DNA of 63,767 nt from Oscillospiraceae bacterium (GTDB lineage: Bacteria > Bacillota > Clostridia > Oscillospirales > Acutalibacteraceae): NCBI GenBank assembly GCA_015066095.1, contig SVPC01000009.1, forward strand, positions 1 through 63,767, written 5' to 3'. Under the pieces are notes generated by a model. That model was not told the origin of the DNA, ran no database searches, and saw nothing but the letters and a program-made list of their open reading frames with translations. Shown here one piece after another: positions 1 to 7,657 of the stretch. The translations under genes were made by a program, and so were the position numbers. Each line of letters starts with the position of its first letter. Positions within the stretch are counted from its first letter, which is position 1.

Positions 1-2039
1 GCAATAGCAGCTCCAATTTTGGGGAATATGACTGTGCCTGCTGGTGCAGTTCCCCATTTCTTTGATGTGGCTAATTCATTGGAAACATAGTTGTTGCTGA
101 GATGCATTTCAACTTCGTTCCCTTTTGTGTTCATATCTCCCACTTTATAAAAGGGTATCGTTCCATCTTTACCCTGTAAAGCCATAGGGAAAGCATATCC
201 ACTAACCAGAGACGCAACAGATCCAATGGTAACAATTTTGTAGCTTGATTGGATTTCTTTCTGTTCCCGATATCTGCTTCCGACCAGAATACACGAATTC
301 CTGCGCACTTTTTCAAGCGGAATTACCTCGAATCCCACATTAAGCATATCAGCAGTCTGTTCCTCGTCTAACTTGCGGTATTCTTCATATTTTGCAAGAT
401 CACTTGGCGCATCAAGCTTGCGGCGGTGATTATCCAGAGTATAGCCATCGCTCTTTACATCAAAATACCAAAAACTCTTTTTCTTTTCAGAAGTTTTAAC
501 TTTTTTGTTAACTTTAGTTGCGTAGATAATATCAGTCTTTACGCCAGTATAGGGAAGAAAAACACCTTGCGGCAGAGAAATGATGCTCTGGAGCTGGCAG
601 TGATCCAGTAAATACTCACGTGTTTTCGCAAGATCTTTGCGGAACAGGAAGCCTTCCGGAACAACGAGTGCCATACGTCCATTTTCGGCAGTACTATTGA
701 TTGCCTTCATGCAATGCTGTACACAGATGCTATCGCCATTTGTACTGGGAAGATCATAAAGACTTCCGTGTTTGGTTTTTTGTGAATACGGCATATTTGC
801 AAGGACAATATCAAATCCTCTGTGATGCAAAACTCCATTTTCATCCGTATAGGTTTCAGTTCCATCAACAGGATTAGCCAAACTATCAAGCATTTGAATG
901 TTGCTGTGTCCATCACCGGCCAAAATCATATTCATTTTTGTAATACGGGCAGTGTTTGTAATTTCGTTTCCGTATACTGTAGACTCTCGCAAAGTTTTCA
1001 TATTAGCATCGGTTCTCGCCATATTGTTATGAATATACCGAAAACTTTCAATTAGGAATCCGCCAGTTCCACAGAATGGATCATAAATTTTCTCTCCAAT
1101 CTGAGGATTGACCAAGCGTACCATTGTCTTTACGATATGACGAGGCGTAAAATATTCACCTAAATCGTTCTTCGTAGAAGTAGACGCCTTTAAGAAATAT
1201 TCAAAAGCATCGCCCTTAACATCGCTATCTACATCGGTAAGCATAAGAGGATCAAGCTTATCCATAATTTCTTTAAGGATACTAGCATCTCTTATCTGCA
1301 ACGGGGTAAAAATATCGGTATTATACAGTGCGTTCAGCTTGTCATATACTGTTTTGTTGATATATTCAATACGAGTAGAGGAAGGAATCTGCTTGATACT
1401 ATCCCAACTGCAAGCAATATCAAATTTGGTCTGAATGCCATTTTCACGCTTTATCTGTTCGCTTTCGCTGATAAGTTTTAAGAATAGGATATTTGCAAAT
1501 TCTCCGAAGCGTTCAATACCAGCACGCAAACCTTCACCGCGAAGCATATTATTGGCTTCATCAAAAATACGGATAAGTTCTTTACGGTCATACTGAACTT
1601 TGGGACTGACGGTATTTACTTCATAGGAAGTCAAATAACGCAAAGCAAGAGCTTCACGCATAAACTCATCTACTTCTTCACCGTTAAGGATCGGAGGTCT
1701 ATTTGCAACAGTGTGAAATGCCTTGCAGAAAACGCCGTCAGTAGCGAAAACGAGAGGGGCCTCAATAGCTTTTGCATACTGAATACCTTGTTCCAATGCA
1801 GAATCTAAACGAACACCCTTCTTTTTCGCTTCGATTACAATAAGCGGTTTATCACTCTCTTTTGAATAGAGAACATAGTCGGGTCGCTTTCCACCTAGTT
1901 TCTTTTTCTCTGATTCAGAACGAGGTTGCTCGTAATAAACATTTTGATCTTTGCCGTTTAATTTCCAACCGAGATTTTCAAGGCTGCGGTCGATGAGTAT
2001 GCGAGTTTCCGCTTCTAAAGGCATAGTATTAATATTCAT
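1..2039 (-). CDS. Single-chain restriction-modification-specificity enzyme (Type IIG/I-like), partial
   Basis: This minus-strand reading frame is open for 679 codons and runs off the left edge, so the C-terminus is missing. The N-terminus carries a PD-(D/E)xK nuclease signature of the HsdR_N type (RPDYVLY, then VIEAKKK, roughly residues 50-75). An HsdM-like helical region follows, then an N6-adenine methylase with motif I (DPFCGTGGF) and motif IV (NMPY). The last visible 70 or so residues resemble an HsdS target-recognition domain (YKIVTIGSVASLVSGYAF, then FYKVGDMN). By family knowledge this fusion would both methylate and cut DNA at sites chosen by its own specificity domain. The start overlaps the upstream winged-helix gene in a TAATG, so translation is probably coupled. 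A separate HsdR or HsdS could lie outside the window. Confidence 0.85.
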   Translation of the reverse strand, partial: MNINTMPLEAETRILIDRSLENLGWKLNGKDQNVYYEQPRSESEKKKLGGKRPDYVLYSKESDKPLIVIEAKKKGVRLDSALEQGIQYAKAIEAPLVFATDGVFCKAFHTVANRPPILNGEEVDEFMREALALRYLTSYEVNTVSPKVQYDRKELIRIFDEANNMLRGEGLRAGIERFGEFANILFLKLISESEQIKRENGIQTKFDIACSWDSIKQIPSSTRIEYINKTVYDKLNALYNTDIFTPLQIRDASILKEIMDKLDPLMLTDVDSDVKGDAFEYFLKASTSTKNDLGEYFTPRHIVKTMVRLVNPQIGEKIYDPFCGTGGFLIESFRYIHNNMARTDANMKTLRESTVYGNEITNTARITKMNMILAGDGHSNIQMLDSLANPVDGTETYTDENGVLHHRGFDIVLANMPYSQKTKHGSLYDLPSTNGDSICVQHCMKAINSTAENGRMALVVPEGFLFRKDLAKTREYLLDHCQLQSIISLPQGVFLPYTGVKTDIIYATKVNKKVKTSEKKKSFWYFDVKSDGYTLDNHRRKLDAPSDLAKYEEYRKLDEEQTADMLNVGFEVIPLEKVRRNSCILVGSRYREQKEIQSSYKIVTIGSVASLVSGYAFPMALQGKDGTIPFYKVGDMNTKGNEVEMHLSNNYVSNELATSKKWGTAPAGTVIFPKIGAAI

Positions 2040-2305
2040 TACACACCCTCCTTGTTACCCATTCTTCTAAGTTCGGCATTTGCTTTATCGGTAAGCGAAT
2101 ACTTTCCTCGTATACTGAGTTGCACAATATAACCATTCGCTTTCAATTCACCTATAATTGTGTTTACTTTCGTTTTTGTAAAATGCAATATATCGGCAAT
2201 TTCTTGTTGTGATAATTTGACAACTTGCTCATTATTAACAGAAATCTGCCGATTTGCCATACATTCTAAAACTCTGTATTTATCATTTACAAAGAATTCA
2301 GACAT
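2039..2305 (-). CDS. Winged-helix DNA-binding protein next to the RM enzyme
   Basis: This 88-residue protein has a MarR/Crp-like helix-turn-helix (LSQQEIADILHFTKTKVNTI, about residues 32-51), followed by a wing ending in RGKYSLT. The ATG at 2305 is preferred because a GGAGG lies 9 bases upstream; a TTG two codons earlier is possible. Its stop overlaps the start of the restriction-modification gene, so the two form one operon. A controller role for the RM genes is an inference from position, since classical C proteins are Cro-like rather than winged helix. Confidence 0.75.
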   Translation of the reverse strand: MSEFFVNDKYRVLECMANRQISVNNEQVVKLSQQEIADILHFTKTKVNTIIGELKANGYIVQLSIRGKYSLTDKANAELRRMGNKEGV

Positions 2306-2339
2306 TTGCAAATACCTCCAAACGCACTTCGGTCTTAAA

Positions 2340-2368
2340 ATTATACCATATCAGTCTAAAAACGTCAA
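2340..2368 (-). promoter_or_regulatory. Sigma-A promoter of the wHTH-RM operon
   Basis: Read on the minus strand this is TTGACG, a 17-base spacer, then TATAAT. It lies about 35 bases upstream of the winged-helix start, so the RM genes have their own promoter independent of the 132-aa gene. Confidence 0.75.
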
Positions 2369-2421
2369 TATATTAGTTTGGATTTAGAACCCTCGATCCT
2401 CGAAAATTAGCAGAGTGATTT

Positions 2422-2820
2422 TTACTCCGCTTTGGTTGCTTTTTCTTTTGCTTCTTCCTCTTTGAGCCATTCTTCGTATTGACGATTTCCTTCTTCGGTT
2501 TCAAAAAAGGCATATATATCTGGAAGGATCGTTCTTACGTACGAGGCGAGCGCTTCTCGTGGAATTGTGCATTTAGCGTTCCTATTTACAAGCACTAAAT
2601 ATTTTAAAATTAAGAAGGCCTTTTTGAAAGGGTTGGCATGCTGCATTTCCTCTAGTTTGGGTTGAATTTGCCGAGCAACTGTTTTTGCTAAGATTTTATC
2701 CTCGGATTCAACTGCCTCTTTCAACTCCGCCTCAGTCATATTGGAATATGCAAAAGAGGCGTTCTTGATTAAAAACTGCAGTTCATCTTTCGCTATATTT
2801 TTGAGAGTGATTCTATTCAT
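2422..2820 (-). CDS. Hypothetical 132-aa protein with acidic/lysine-rich tail
   Basis: I do not recognise this protein. It is predicted to be soluble and mostly helical, with no signal peptide or membrane segment, and ends in a charged tail (WLKEEEAKEKATKAE). The start has an AGAAAGGA ribosome site 8 bases upstream. The 5' leader (3056 to 2821) is unusually long and contains four hairpin repeats and a leader motif also found upstream of the serine recombinase. That makes co-regulation with mobile-element genes plausible, but no function can be assigned. Confidence 0.65.
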   Translation of the reverse strand: MNRITLKNIAKDELQFLIKNASFAYSNMTEAELKEAVESEDKILAKTVARQIQPKLEEMQHANPFKKAFLILKYLVLVNRNAKCTIPREALASYVRTILPDIYAFFETEEGNRQYEEWLKEEEAKEKATKAE

Positions 2821-2843
2821 AATAAATTCCTTTCTGCGAGGGT

Positions 2844-2866
2844 ATTAGGGAGCCGTCCCTAACAAG
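2844..2866 (-). promoter_or_regulatory. Shared 5' leader motif, copy 1
   Basis: On the minus strand this reads CTTGTTAGGG, a short gap, then CCCTAATACCC, and can form a hairpin (TAGGGA/TCCCTA). It is followed by AGAAAGG and the 132-aa start. The same order of motifs precedes the recombinase gene at 5905-5946 on the plus strand. Confidence 0.6.
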
Positions 2867-2890
2867 TGGCGAAGCAAGCAGTGTTATATA

Positions 2891-3050
2891 AAAACACGAT
2901 GCTTGCGAAGACTGCGTTGTGGATATCCATTCGCGATGCTTGCGGAGACAAGGACGCGCAATGATATCAAAACACGATGCTTGCGAAGACAAGGTCGTGT
3001 TATCATTGTGGTATCACAAACGCGATGCTTGCGAAGATGCTGACGTTATA
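2891..3050. repeat. Array of four hairpin-forming repeats (left array)
   Basis: Four copies of a core close to CRCGATGCTTGCGAAGA lie with their GATG at 2898, 2935, 2976 and 3024. Spacing is 37, 41 and 48 bases. Copies 2 and 3 form nested hairpins: an outer stem (in copy 3 AACACGA with TCGTGTT) and an inner stem (CTTG with CAAG). Around copy 3 the pairing extends to CAATGAT/ATCATTG. The array fills the gap between the 346-aa and 132-aa genes. The spacers are too short and irregular for a CRISPR. Inverted copies lie at 5825-5886. Confidence 0.8.
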
Positions 3051-3056
3051 TGATGT

Positions 3057-4097
3057 TTATATCATTAACGCTCCATTATTTGCAGGCAAGCTATCAGTAT
3101 CAATACCATTAGCCTCACAATAATACTCAAAAAATTCTTTCGCTAATTCAGCGTCCGAAGTATCTTTTTTAACTTCAACTATATCTCGCAAAATTTGAGC
3201 CGAAATAATATCGTTAATGTATCTATATAAACCCGAAGCCCAAGCAGCTTTTTCTTCGTCCTTTTGATTTTTATAATAATTCCAAAACAAGATCTTGTTT
3301 GCTTCATCGGGGGCAAGTTTCAATTTATATTTTGAATCGGTAGTTACGTAACCCTCTGCTTGTTCATCGCCCTCATAGGATTTATCAACAAGGAATACAC
3401 CAAATACCATACGTTCCGTTTCAATAGAATCTGGTTTTACCGTAGTTAATATACAAAGGCTATTCTTTTGAACTTTCTTCAATTTGCGCGGTCTATCCAT
3501 TTTACCGTTTTTAACATCGGTTCCGGCAGAAGCCTTCCAGTTTATTAACATACTGCTTTCATAACACAAAAAGTTGTTTGCATCATAAATCTCGCACAAA
3601 TCTTTATATGTTAATTCTCCATTCAAGAACTTTTTACACTCACATTGTTCGCTTGAACACCATGTGCGCTTCGCTTCAACAATGTTATGCTCTATTATAT
3701 TTTTACTGCAAACACCTGCGTAACCAATTTGCTTGCCAGATGCACCACCATCGCAATAGTTGCATTTAAACGCGATATTTTCTCTTTTATATGTCTTTCT
3801 TGCGGGTTTTTTAATAGAAGTTTTTTCTTTCACAATTAGTGTGCGCTGCTCTGCTTGCTTTCTTTTCAGTTCCTCTTTTTGAGCTGCATCATTTAAGATT
3901 TCCTGCTGTAACTCATCATTATCAATGATTTTCAAGAAACCACCAACAAATGCAGATGGATAAGAAAACTTAACGATATTTGTATCTTTTCCTATAGGTT
4001 TATTTTGGAACTTTACATACAGGTTTTGACCATCAAACTCAACTATTGCACCTTGTCCCCATAATTTATGTAATACTGATTTGTTTAATAAATCCAT
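3057..4097 (-). CDS. SH3-like plus cysteine-cluster protein, unknown function
   Basis: This 346-residue protein starts with a small beta-barrel-like segment (residues 8-30, LHKLWGQGAIVEF) resembling the SH3/Tudor-like tails of some helicases. A charged coiled-coil stretch follows (about 60-90). Next comes a cysteine cluster (C112, C115, C130, C147, C152, C154) that looks like a zinc-binding or modified-base-recognition fold. The C-terminal half has no motif I recognise. It starts 20 bases after the HD-DUF429 gene and is almost surely co-transcribed with it. The nucleic-acid-binding role is an inference from the barrel and the cysteines. Confidence 0.7.
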   Translation of the reverse strand: MDLLNKSVLHKLWGQGAIVEFDGQNLYVKFQNKPIGKDTNIVKFSYPSAFVGGFLKIIDNDELQQEILNDAAQKEELKRKQAEQRTLIVKEKTSIKKPARKTYKRENIAFKCNYCDGGASGKQIGYAGVCSKNIIEHNIVEAKRTWCSSEQCECKKFLNGELTYKDLCEIYDANNFLCYESSMLINWKASAGTDVKNGKMDRPRKLKKVQKNSLCILTTVKPDSIETERMVFGVFLVDKSYEGDEQAEGYVTTDSKYKLKLAPDEANKILFWNYYKNQKDEEKAAWASGLYRYINDIISAQILRDIVEVKKDTSDAELAKEFFEYYCEANGIDTDSLPANNGALMI

Positions 4098-4117
4098 TTA
4101 TAAATAATCTCCTTTAG

Positions 4118-5350
4118 TTAAAAATCTGCAACTACTATTTGCATTTTCAATCCTCTGCTATCCTCCTTGGGATCAGCAGGAATAGACTTAAATCCAAGTT
4201 TTGCAGTTACAGCAAGAGCAAGTGCATCCAAAATATCTTCTCTTGCGTTACGTGGTGTCATCCTGAGGAAGTCTTTTACATTTCTTACGTATTTCGATAG
4301 AATTTGAGTTCTTAGTTCAATTCCCTCGTCACTATGTTTTGAGAACTCAAGACCTTGACCGTTGTTAAGTGCTTGAAATGCACATTCAGGATGACTTTCT
4401 AAAAGTCTATTTTTCCACTCGGGATTTAAACTTAAAAACTCATCAACATCTTTGATGCATTTAATTATGCCAAAACTTTGAGAAGAAACCTTAGCACTCA
4501 ATTTCTTGTTAAGTGTCCAAAACTCCTCTTTATTTTCTGCATATATCATTTGTCTGAAAGGCACGTTAAAAATTGAGGATTTTCGGTTTTTGACTTTTAA
4601 ATAATCTCTTGCAGATTGATCGGGTCTATTTTCAGCTTCAGCAGAATTTTCAGGCAGACCTATTGGAGCATCAATTAAAATTACATCAGCATTTTCATAA
4701 TGTTCACAGAGAAGTTCAATATTATCGAACGTATCATAATGAACAATGTTATTATGCAATTCTACCGCAAGCCATTTGCCTTTTAACCAATCAACACCGA
4801 CAAATCGATTTTCTTTGATTCCGGTAAGAAGATTAAACTTGCTGATAAACTTGTTTTCAATTTCAGAAAAATCACAAAAATCATATTCTAATTCTGCTAC
4901 AATATTTGGCTCCTCATCACTTGTTTTTTCATCCATTAAATTTAAAAACTCGTGATACAAAACCGCATCGTCAATTTCGAATACTAATTTTCTTTCCTCG
5001 TCAGTAAGTGCGGGAGTGAGCCATTTATCAAATATTGTGTTTTGCAGTTTTTCTTCAACTTCTAAATATTTAGGTAGTTGCGCTTTGATTGGTCTTGTTA
5101 CATCGGAAAGATATGCTTCGCTTGCATCGTGCAACAAACAACCCAACTGAACACGCTTTGAATATCCACGCATCTTTGCTTCTTTTGCACAGTTCAAACA
5201 ATGTTGTGCTACAGAATAAAAATGCACGAAATGACCGTTTGCGCGACAAAGCAAAGATAGAGCATGAGCAATATCTGCAATTTCAATATCATTTATATCT
5301 GCATTAACGGGATCAAAATGTTTTTTGAGATAAGTTGTAATATAACTCAT
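4118..5350 (-). CDS. HD phosphohydrolase fused to DUF429 (RNase H-fold)
   Basis: Residues 1-140 match the HD family of (deoxy)nucleotide phosphohydrolases, with H50, the H74-D75 pair in LLHDASEAYL, and D127/D128 as likely metal ligands. Residues 183-410 match DUF429, a predicted RNase H-fold domain, with GVDW at 185-188 and IDAPIGLP around D228. The HD half would remove phosphate from nucleotides; DUF429 has no settled activity. Fusion of the two in one chain is unusual. The gene sits between a Cro-like regulator and the cysteine-cluster protein, beside a restriction system and a recombinase. A nucleotide-depleting or nuclease-type defence role is an inference. Confidence 0.8.
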   Translation of the reverse strand: MSYITTYLKKHFDPVNADINDIEIADIAHALSLLCRANGHFVHFYSVAQHCLNCAKEAKMRGYSKRVQLGCLLHDASEAYLSDVTRPIKAQLPKYLEVEEKLQNTIFDKWLTPALTDEERKLVFEIDDAVLYHEFLNLMDEKTSDEEPNIVAELEYDFCDFSEIENKFISKFNLLTGIKENRFVGVDWLKGKWLAVELHNNIVHYDTFDNIELLCEHYENADVILIDAPIGLPENSAEAENRPDQSARDYLKVKNRKSSIFNVPFRQMIYAENKEEFWTLNKKLSAKVSSQSFGIIKCIKDVDEFLSLNPEWKNRLLESHPECAFQALNNGQGLEFSKHSDEGIELRTQILSKYVRNVKDFLRMTPRNAREDILDALALAVTAKLGFKSIPADPKEDSRGLKMQIVVADF

Positions 5351-5455
5351 TGAAATACACCCTTTTGAATAAAACTTTTTTGTTACAACATTATTCTAAC
5401 ACAACTAAAGTCCCATATAACGGACAGTAAGTGGTGTATAATACAGATACTGAAG

Positions 5456-5662
5456 TTACTTTTCGGGAACAACTTCAACAATATCTTCAATGTTGCAATC
5501 TAAGGTGTAGCAAATTTTTTCGAGGGTTTCAATAGATACCGGTTCATCACGCCAAATCTTCGCCATAGCGTTGGTGGTGATTTTGGTCGCTTGTCTGAGT
5601 TGGGTATTGGTAATCTTTTTGTCTATCATAAGTTTCTTTAATTTGTCATAAGAACGTGCCAT
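5456..5662 (-). CDS. Cro/CI-type (XRE) transcriptional regulator
   Basis: This 68-residue protein is a single Cro/CI helix-turn-helix domain (TNTQLRQATKITTNAMAKIW), ending in LDCNIEDIVEVVPEK. The start at 5662 is chosen because GGAGG lies 8 bases upstream; the frame is open for five more codons. It is transcribed divergently from the recombinase, with a perfect inverted repeat between the two promoters, so it probably represses itself and/or the recombinase. A 105-base gap separates it from the downstream HD-DUF429 gene. Confidence 0.85.
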   Translation of the reverse strand: MARSYDKLKKLMIDKKITNTQLRQATKITTNAMAKIWRDEPVSIETLEKICYTLDCNIEDIVEVVPEK

Positions 5663-5695
5663 ATTGTAATCCTCCAATACAATAATTCATTTTAA

Positions 5696-5724
5696 ATTAT
5701 ATCATATCCTTCGACAATAGACAA
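5696..5724 (-). promoter_or_regulatory. Promoter of the XRE regulator
   Basis: On the minus strand the sequence is TTGTCT, 17 bases, then TATAAT, about 34 bases before the start codon. Confidence 0.6.
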
Positions 5725-5730
5725 CAATTT

Positions 5731-5749
5731 ATTTTGAAGTTCTCAAAAT
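5731..5749. promoter_or_regulatory. Candidate operator between divergent promoters
   Basis: ATTTTGA and TCAAAAT form a perfect 7-base inverted repeat around a 5-base centre, sitting between the XRE and recombinase -35 boxes. This is a typical spot for a Cro-like dimer, but binding by the neighbouring regulator is inferred. Confidence 0.5.
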
Positions 5750-5765
5750 ATTTTTGATTTTCTTG

Positions 5766-5794
5766 TGGACATAGCGTTTGCAATGTGCTATAAT
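5766..5794 (+). promoter_or_regulatory. Promoter of the serine recombinase gene
   Basis: The sequence is TGGACA, 17 bases, then TATAAT. The start codon is 161 bases further on, so the transcript would carry a leader of about 155 bases containing the hairpin repeats. Confidence 0.7.
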
Positions 5795-5824
5795 CAATTC
5801 ATAGAGAAAATTATTACGGCATCA

Positions 5825-5886
5825 TCTTCGCAAGCATCGCGTTTGGTCACCCACACTCCCGCGTCCTTGCCTTAGCAAGCATCGCG
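5825..5886. repeat. Two inverted copies of the hairpin repeat (right array)
   Basis: TCTTCGCAAGCATCGCG (5825-5841) and CCTTAGCAAGCATCGCG (5870-5886) are reverse complements of the left-array core. The second also keeps the GCGTCCTTG flank seen in left copy 2. Both lie in the recombinase 5' leader. Confidence 0.8.
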
Positions 5887-5904
5887 TTTGTGTACACAAA
5901 ACAC

Positions 5905-5930
5905 CTTGTTAGGGTGAGCCCTAAAACCCC
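5905..5930 (+). promoter_or_regulatory. Shared 5' leader motif, copy 2
   Basis: CTTGTTAGGG, a short gap, then CCCTAAAACCCC, followed by AGAAAGG. It matches the minus-strand leader of the 132-aa gene in content and order, and can form a TTAGGG/CCCTAA hairpin upstream of the recombinase ribosome site. Confidence 0.6.
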
Positions 5931-5955
5931 AATAAAAGAAAGGCAGGTGAAAAGT

Positions 5956-7515
5956 ATGACCGGTGTAATATATGCTAGATATTCAAGCGACCATCAGCGT
6001 GAAGAATCCATTGAAGGTCAAATTCGCGAATGCGAGGCTTATGCCAAGAAAAACGGAATAAGAGTTCTTAAGGTTTACACTGACCGTGCTTTCTCTGCCA
6101 AAAGTGATAACCGACCCGATTTTCAGAAAATGATTACTGATAGTCACCGTAAACTATTTGACGTGATTATTGTTTGGAAATTGGATAGATTCTCTCGTGA
6201 CCGCTATCACATGGCGCACTACAAACACATTTTGCAAAAGAACAATGTGCAGTTGCTTTCGGCAACAGAACCGATTCCTACGGATCCTGCGGGTATAATG
6301 ATGGAATCTATGCTCGTTGGTATGGCGGAATATTATTCGGTTGAGCTTGCTCAAAAAATCAATCGCGGTATGACCGAAAACGCGCTCAAATGTAAATATA
6401 ACGGTGGAACGCTCCCTGTAGGTTATAAAATCAACAAGCAGACTCGCCTTTACGAAATCGATACAACAACTTCACCGATTGTTAGAGAAGTTTATAATGC
6501 CTATCTCGACGGCAAAACCATGAAGCAAATTGCCGACAATCTCAACGAGCGTGGCTACCGCAACACTATTGGCAGAAAGTTTTCCATTGATAGCATTTCA
6601 CGAATGCTTCAAAACCGCCATTACATAGGCGAATACAAATACAAAGATATGATAACACCAAATGGTGTTCCCGCGATTATTTCTCCCGAGTTATTTGACG
6701 CTGTTCAAGAGAGAATCTCCAAAACAAAAAAGGCACCATCAAGCCATAAGGCAGTTGATGATTACCTTTTAACAACAAAATTGTATTGTGGACATTGCGG
6801 GTCCTTTATGGTTGGTGAAAGTGGCACAAGCAACAGTAATCGTATCTATCGTTATTACAAATGCGTCACCGCTAAAAGGCGCAAAGGATGCCACAAAAAA
6901 GCCGTTCGTAAAGAATGGATTGAAGATATCGTAATAAACGAAATCAGAAAGTTTCTTTACGATGATGAAGCCATTGATGAAATGATTAAGCTTGTAATGC
7001 AAGCTCAAAGGCAAGAGAATAAGAAGTTGCCGTTACTTAAAAAGGAATTACGCAGTGTTGAAAAAGGCATAAATAATATGCTCAACGCGATTCAAGACGG
7101 CATATATAATTCCTCCACCAAGAGACGCTTGGATGAGTTGGAGGAACGAAAAGAAGCGTTGGAAACTGAGATTGCTAATGAGCAGCTAATAAAACCGCTG
7201 TTAGAGCCCAAAAAGTTAAAATTTTATTTTATCAATCTCAGAAAACTTGATACCACAAAGCTGGAAGACCGGCGTTCGTTGATAAACAATTTCGTAAATG
7301 CAGTTGTTCTGCACGATGACCGCATTGATTTTGTTTTCAACTATCAAGACGGAACAAAAACCGTCACATTTGAAGAATTGAAAGAGGAGTCCGCCGATAG
7401 TTCGGATTTACTCGTGTCTGCTCGACCATATCGAGTGTTCATAACCAACTTGAATGTTAGAAATGAGCACTCGATTTCTTTTATCATAAAATCAGGATTT
7501 CTTTTAATGTTTTGA
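5956..7515 (+). CDS. Large serine recombinase
   Basis: This 519-residue site-specific recombinase has an N-terminal resolvase domain with the catalytic serine in IYARYSS and the arginines of KLDRFSRDR. Next come a recombinase domain (about 160-260), a zinc ribbon (CGHCGSFM, then CVTAKRRKGC), and a coiled-coil C-terminal region. The length is typical for integrases of Clostridia conjugative or prophage-like elements. The ATG at 5956 follows AGGCAGGTG; the frame is open for 22 codons upstream but lacks a ribosome site there. It probably integrates or excises the island containing it. I could not identify attachment sites. Confidence 0.92.
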   Translation: MTGVIYARYSSDHQREESIEGQIRECEAYAKKNGIRVLKVYTDRAFSAKSDNRPDFQKMITDSHRKLFDVIIVWKLDRFSRDRYHMAHYKHILQKNNVQLLSATEPIPTDPAGIMMESMLVGMAEYYSVELAQKINRGMTENALKCKYNGGTLPVGYKINKQTRLYEIDTTTSPIVREVYNAYLDGKTMKQIADNLNERGYRNTIGRKFSIDSISRMLQNRHYIGEYKYKDMITPNGVPAIISPELFDAVQERISKTKKAPSSHKAVDDYLLTTKLYCGHCGSFMVGESGTSNSNRIYRYYKCVTAKRRKGCHKKAVRKEWIEDIVINEIRKFLYDDEAIDEMIKLVMQAQRQENKKLPLLKKELRSVEKGINNMLNAIQDGIYNSSTKRRLDELEERKEALETEIANEQLIKPLLEPKKLKFYFINLRKLDTTKLEDRRSLINNFVNAVVLHDDRIDFVFNYQDGTKTVTFEELKEESADSSDLLVSARPYRVFITNLNVRNEHSISFIIKSGFLLMF

Positions 7516-7539
7516 GTAGGCATTTGCCTACTCTTTTTT
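7514..7539 (+). terminator. Terminator of the recombinase gene
   Basis: GAGTAGGC, a 4-base loop, GCCTACTC and then six T. It overlaps the stop codon. Confidence 0.85.
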
Positions 7540-7585
7540 GTTATACTAAATAACGTGCGAAATATATAAAATATTTCTTAAATAG

Positions 7586-7633
7586 AAAAATGTCCCATTA
7601 CGAATGCAGATATTACTGCGTTCCCAACGGGAC
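7586..7633 (-). terminator. Terminator of the pilus operon
   Basis: On the minus strand a GTCCC/GGGAC hairpin with an inner AACGCAG/CTGCATT stem is followed by ATTTTTCT. It lies 25 bases past the last pilus gene. Confidence 0.7.
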
Positions 7634-7657
7634 TCTATCATTTGCGTCAATTAAGAA

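Noticed and set aside
2380-2410. tRNA T-arm-like GGGTTC..ATCC sequence as an attachment site
   Set aside because: No matching tRNA or second copy is in the window and the stem does not pair properly.
2891-3050. CRISPR-like array
   Set aside because: The repeat core is about 17 bases, spacers vary (37-48 base pitch), the repeats form nested stems with their flanks, and no cas gene is present.
7516-7657. Attachment site after the recombinase gene
   Set aside because: The gap is explained by two terminators; no direct repeat with the left side was found in the window, and the left end of the island is not visible.
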